Part shown: positions 60,963 through 64,000 of the stretch, one piece after another
Layout of the letters: the number at the start of each line of letters is the position of its first letter
How positions within the stretch are numbered: the first letter of the stretch is position 1
Assembly (NCBI GenBank): GCA_027493625.1
Contig: JAOSKM010000003.1
Span: forward strand, 496,001 to 560,000
From: Planctomycetota bacterium
Lineage (GTDB): Bacteria; Planctomycetota; UBA8742; UBA2392
DNA: 64,000 nt
Direction: 5' to 3'
Translations under genes and position numbers: made by a program
Notes under the pieces: generated by a model
Databases searched by the model: none
What the model was told of the DNA's origin: nothing
Seen by the model: only the letters and a program-made list of their open reading frames with translations

Positions 60963-62063
60963 ATGCAAGGCACGCTGCCATCACAGGAAATCGAGAAGCT
61001 GATCGCCGACGGCTGCGTCACCAGCAGCGCGCAGATCAAGCCCGAGCAGGTCCAGCCCAGCAGCCTGGACCTCACGCTTTCGCGCCGCGCCTTCAGCATG
61101 CCCGGCTCGCTGATGCCCTTGCAGGGTGAGCGCGTCACCGACCTGATCGAGCGTTACTCGCGCTACCCGATCGACCTGAAAGAGCCCGGCGTGCTGGTGC
61201 GCGACAACGTGTACCTGATACTGCTGGCCGAGCGCATGAACCTGCCCGAGGGTGTGGCAGCCTACGCCAACAACAAGAGCAGCACCGGCCGCATCGACCT
61301 GCAGACCCGCGTGCTGTGCGACGGCAACCCGCGCTACGACAAGATTCCCGAGGGCTACAGCGGCGAGTTGTGGCTCGAGGTGATACCCAAAAGCTTCGAC
61401 GTGAAGGTGCGCGCCGGCGACTCCCTGAACCAGACCATCTTTTACCAGGGCCGCAACCTGCTGAACGGGCCGGAGCTGTCGCAGCTGGTGCACTCTCAGG
61501 TGGTGCTGTACGACCCGCAGGGCAACCCGGTCGGCACCGAGCGCCACCTGATGGACGACGGCCTGCTGATGACGCTCGACATCGAGCAGCCCGTGGCGGG
61601 CTTCAAGGCGCGCAAGAGCATCCGGCCGATCGACTTCGCGGCCATGGGCCAGCACGACCCCAAGGAGTTCTTCGAGCCGATTGAGCGGCCGAGCACCGGC
61701 ACGCTGTTCCTGAGCCAGGGCGACTTCTACATCTTCAGCACCTACGAGTACGTGAGCGTGCCGCCGGATTACGCCGTGGAGATGCTGCCCTACGACACCA
61801 GCGCCGGCGAGTTCCGGGCGCATTACGCGGGCTTCTTCGACCCGGGCTTCGGCTACGGCGAAAAGGGCGAGGTGAAGGGCACGCCGGCGGTGCTGGAAGT
61901 GCGGCCCTACGAGGATGACCTGATCGTCCGCCACCGCCAGCCGGTGTGCAAGATGGCCTACGAGAAGCTGACGGCGAGGCCCAGCAAGCTGTACGGCGTG
62001 GGCGTGCGCTCAAACTACGCGGCCCAGCGCGGCCCGCGGCTCAGCAAGTTTTTCCGGCAGTAG
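60963..62063 (+). CDS. dcd: 2'-deoxycytidine 5'-triphosphate deaminase, long form
   Basis: 366 residues, nearly twice E. coli Dcd (193). The N-terminal half has dCTP deaminase/dUTPase-fold motifs 'QIKPEQVQPSSLDLTLSRRA' and 'YANNKSSTGRIDLQTRVLCD', then 'EGYSGELWLEVIPKSFDVKV' and 'GDSLNQTIFYQGRN'. The second half repeats a related fold ('ARKSIRPIDFAAMGQHD', 'AGFFDPGFGYGEKGEVKG'). Long double-domain Dcd occurs in alphaproteobacteria and other groups. It converts dCTP to dUTP for thymidylate synthesis. The stop codon lies inside a large inverted repeat. Confidence 0.88.
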   Translation: MQGTLPSQEIEKLIADGCVTSSAQIKPEQVQPSSLDLTLSRRAFSMPGSLMPLQGERVTDLIERYSRYPIDLKEPGVLVRDNVYLILLAERMNLPEGVAAYANNKSSTGRIDLQTRVLCDGNPRYDKIPEGYSGELWLEVIPKSFDVKVRAGDSLNQTIFYQGRNLLNGPELSQLVHSQVVLYDPQGNPVGTERHLMDDGLLMTLDIEQPVAGFKARKSIRPIDFAAMGQHDPKEFFEPIERPSTGTLFLSQGDFYIFSTYEYVSVPPDYAVEMLPYDTSAGEFRAHYAGFFDPGFGYGEKGEVKGTPAVLEVRPYEDDLIVRHRQPVCKMAYEKLTARPSKLYGVGVRSNYAAQRGPRLSKFFRQ

Positions 62064-62162
62064 TGGCATTCGCGTCCCGCGAATGAGTGGCAGCGGCCTC
62101 CGGCCGCTGGAGTGCGCGCGCTGGAAGCGCGCGGTACTCATTCGCGGGACGCGAATGCCACT
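62062..62162. repeat. 101-bp nested inverted-repeat element
   Basis: Perfect 27-bp terminal arms (62062-62088 and 62136-62162) enclose two further hairpins, CAGCGGCC/GGCCGCTG and GCGCGC/GCGCGC. Each arm is itself partly palindromic around CGCGTCCCGCG. The structure can form a cloverleaf-like cruciform. The left arm includes the dcd stop codon. It resembles a REP/BIME-type or small non-autonomous element. Confidence 0.7.
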
Positions 62163-62250
62163 GCGATGCCCGGCGCAACGAACGTGTGGCGTGGAATCGG
62201 GCCTTGCCGTATCTTGTTCGGTTCTTAGCAGAACAAACGAGGGCGGCCGT

Positions 62251-63291
62251 TTGCCGATTGACTTCACCAACCTGCCGAAGACCGAGCTCCATATGCACCT
62301 GGAGGGCTCGATCCCCGTTGAGGCGCTGTTCGAGCTGGTGAAGAAGCACAAGCGGCTGGATGAGGCCCCCACGGTCGACCACGTGCGCAAGCACTACGAG
62401 TTCGACGACTTCGCCCACTTCCTGGAAGTCTACAAATGGACGGTCAGCTTCCTGACCACGCCCGACGACTACGAATACGTCGCCTATGAAGTCGCCCGCA
62501 CCCTGGTGCGCCAGAACGTGTGGTTCGCGGAAATCATGGTGGGCCTGGGCAACAGCGTGAAATACGGCGGCCACAACGCGGCCGACATCGTGCGCGCGGC
62601 GTGGCGCGGCTTTCGCGCCGCTGAGATCGAGCATGGCATCAAGATCCGCATCCAGGTCGCCACCGGGCGCGACCACGGCGCGGAGTTTTCGCTCGCGCGC
62701 CTCAAGGACATCGAGCCGCTGCTGGGTGACGTTGACATCTGCGCCTTCAACATGGGCGGGTCAGAGCACGTCCACCCGCTGCCCCAGTTCGCGGCCGTGT
62801 TCAAGCGCGCCCACGAGATGGGCCTGCGCGTCAGCGTGCACGCGGGTGAAGTCAGCGGGCCGCAGGACATCTACGACGCGCTGGACCTGAACCCGCAGCG
62901 CATCGGCCACGGCATCCGCGCCGCGCTGGACCCGACCCTGATGGACGAGTTAAAGCGCCGCGACGTGGCGCTTGAAGTGTGCCCGGTCAGCAACGAATGC
63001 ACCGGCGCGGTGCCGCGCCTGGCCGATCACCCGCTGCCGCGGCTGCTGGCGGCGGGAGTGCCGCTGACGCTGAGCAGCGACGACCCCGCCATGTTTCACA
63101 CCAGCGTGACGCGCGAGTACGAGGTCGCCCACGAGGTGCTTGGCATCGGCACGCGGCAATTGATCCGCGTCGCGCGCGAGGGGTTCAAACGCGCGTTCAT
63201 GGACGAAACCCTGCGCCGGGAACTGCTCGAGCGCTTCGACCGCGAAGCCGGCCGCTGGGCCCACACACGCCAGATCCAGTACCCGAGTTAG
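62251..63291 (+). CDS. add: Adenosine/adenine deaminase-family enzyme
   Basis: 346 residues from TTG 62251 (GAGGG upstream). The frame is open to 62083 but that part translates the inverted repeat. Amidohydrolase motifs: zinc 'TELHMHLEGSIP' (HxH), 'VSVHAGEVSGP' (zinc His and catalytic Glu), 'RIGHGIRAA' and 'TLSSDDPAMFHTSVTREYEV'. It hydrolytically deaminates adenosine or a related purine; adenine or aminofutalosine deaminases share the motifs, so the exact substrate is open. Confidence 0.88.
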   Translation: MPIDFTNLPKTELHMHLEGSIPVEALFELVKKHKRLDEAPTVDHVRKHYEFDDFAHFLEVYKWTVSFLTTPDDYEYVAYEVARTLVRQNVWFAEIMVGLGNSVKYGGHNAADIVRAAWRGFRAAEIEHGIKIRIQVATGRDHGAEFSLARLKDIEPLLGDVDICAFNMGGSEHVHPLPQFAAVFKRAHEMGLRVSVHAGEVSGPQDIYDALDLNPQRIGHGIRAALDPTLMDELKRRDVALEVCPVSNECTGAVPRLADHPLPRLLAAGVPLTLSSDDPAMFHTSVTREYEVAHEVLGIGTRQLIRVAREGFKRAFMDETLRRELLERFDREAGRWAHTRQIQYPS

Positions 63292-63296
63292 AGTCG

Positions 63297-63716
63297 CTAA
63301 TTGCGCCAGTCTCGGGTAGTGCCCCGAGATTCGACCTTGGTAGCACTCACCGGAACTTCAAAGACAGTAGGGCGACGGATTGCTTGCGCATCGCGAGCAA
63401 TCAGGGGCCAGACTTTCACCAGCTTCCAGCCTTTTTCTTCGTAGCTGATGTTGGACCACGCCTTGGCCAATGAGAAGAAGGTCAGGTTCGCCGTGCGAAG
63501 CGCATGGACTTCATTCTCACGCTGAAGGATTCGGGTGTCTCCGGAGACCACGATCCATGGGTCTTCACTTTCTTTGGAAAGCTGACCTATCCATTCCACG
63601 TCGGTGGTCATGGGCTGGAAGTAATCATCGTGATGTCTGACTTCGTTAAGTGCATCGAACGCATCCAACATCCGTGCGTAGCGTGGTGACAGGTTGCGAT
63701 CCAGAAAGAATCTCAT
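63297..63716 (-). CDS. PIN-like toxin (VapC45/DUF5615-type)
   Basis: 139 residues. 'MRFFLDRNLSPRYARMLDAF' gives the first acidic residue of a PIN-like fold. 'DPWIVVSGDTRILQRENEVH' gives the Asp-containing second motif. The pattern matches stand-alone PIN-like ribonuclease toxins. ATGA overlaps the stop of the upstream antitoxin-like gene. GC is lower than the neighbouring add gene, as is common for mobile toxin-antitoxin pairs. Confidence 0.78.
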   Translation of the reverse strand: MRFFLDRNLSPRYARMLDAFDALNEVRHHDDYFQPMTTDVEWIGQLSKESEDPWIVVSGDTRILQRENEVHALRTANLTFFSLAKAWSNISYEEKGWKLVKVWPLIARDAQAIRRPTVFEVPVSATKVESRGTTRDWRN

Positions 63717-64000
63717 GCCGCGCGGTGCTTTCGAAGCGGCGGACTTGATTTGACGAACCGCTGAAACTCGACGGCGCGCAAAACGGCTTCAGAAGGCACT
63801 TCGAAGACCGAACTTACCTTGAATTCGTCTTCACCGTTCGCGTCGTACTCGGATGCAAGCAGGAGCGTCGAGAGTCCGGTACCGGTGATCGTGGGCCATC
63901 CAAAATTCAGAAGCGGATCGACGATCACGCCTTCCCAAATGTTCCACTTCTGAGCGATCAGCGTGGCTGGGTCGTGAACAATCTGGTCCAGGTATGGCTG
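63713..64000 (-). CDS. DUF433-type antitoxin, 5' end cut by window
   Basis: The frame is open to the right edge; ~95 residues are visible, ending 'RKHRAA'. 'WEGVIVDPLLNFGWPTITGT' followed by 'GLSTLLLASEYDANGEDEFK' matches the DUF433/VapB45 pattern (DP-x-x-x-G-x-P-x-x-x-G-T-G/R-x-x-T). The end overlaps the toxin start by four bases, the usual antitoxin-first order. Confidence 0.75.
   Translation of the reverse strand, partial: QPYLDQIVHDPATLIAQKWNIWEGVIVDPLLNFGWPTITGTGLSTLLLASEYDANGEDEFKVSSVFEVPSEAVLRAVEFQRFVKSSPPLRKHRAA

Noticed and set aside
1..64000. CRISPR arrays, rRNA, tRNA, transposases
   Set aside because: Looked for regular direct repeats with spacers, conserved RNA landmarks and DDE or tyrosine recombinase motifs; none recognised.

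Overview
The window is a 64 kb piece of a GC-rich bacterial chromosome from a free-living, Gram-negative-type organism. Support for an outer membrane and periplasm comes from several lipoprotein signals, an N-acetylmuramoyl-alanine amidase, a complete pstSCAB transporter and a fused type VI-like sheath protein. My best guess is Planctomycetota or a related uncultured lineage. The reasons are an ECF sigma factor beside a zinc-finger/FecR-like anti-sigma protein, a 935-residue secreted prenyltransferase/squalene-cyclase-repeat protein, leucine-rich-repeat and choice-of-anchor surface proteins, and infC without rpmI-rplT beside it. This is inference from gene content, not a phylogeny. I see no rRNA, tRNA, CRISPR array or insertion sequence.

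Layout. 0-2.5 kb: the end of a HAD hydrolase, infC with a long leader holding a terminator-like hairpin, and a STAS protein. 2.8-7.3 kb: two related surface proteins sharing a domain and a Cys-hydrophobic-Arg C-terminus. 7.4-14.7 kb: pstS-pstC-pstA-pstB, with very large extra domains in both permeases. 14.8-17.8 kb: a three-gene unit of visibly lower GC (Trp/Cys-rich exported protein, anchored LRR protein, VKOR/thioredoxin-like protein). 17.8-24.9 kb: housekeeping and small genes (pabA-type amidotransferase, YciI, ssb, an HTH regulator, amidase, HEAT protein). 24.9-26.8 kb: moeA and mogA. 26.9-32.4 kb: M48 lipoprotein protease, anti-sigma and ECF sigma, a phhB-type dehydratase. 32.6-38.7 kb: coiled-coil protein, ZIP transporter, membrane protein, TssB-TssC fusion and a molybdenum-carrier-like protein. 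38.8-42.2 kb: a TPR/C39 peptidase hybrid and an unknown protein.

The most interesting stretch is 42.3-53.5 kb. A MoxR ATPase and a metallopeptidase-VWA protein, with partner genes, run through stop/start overlaps into an acyl-adenylate ligase. A convergent radical SAM gene follows, then a coupled run of asparagine-synthase-like, UDP-glycosyltransferase, ROK/ASKHA-like and PIG-L deacetylase genes. Together these look like an uncharacterised pathway building a glycosylated, amidated small molecule or peptide.

53.7-64 kb: a multi-PAS histidine kinase, Dps, a zinc-ribbon membrane protein, the large prenyltransferase-repeat protein, two small proteins, long-form dCTP deaminase with a palindromic control region, an adenosine-deaminase-family enzyme and a VapBC-like toxin-antitoxin pair cut by the window edge.

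Five otherwise good genes carry seven single-base frame breaks, most in or beside homopolymers. Sequencing error is the leading explanation, and those genes are described as reconstructed.
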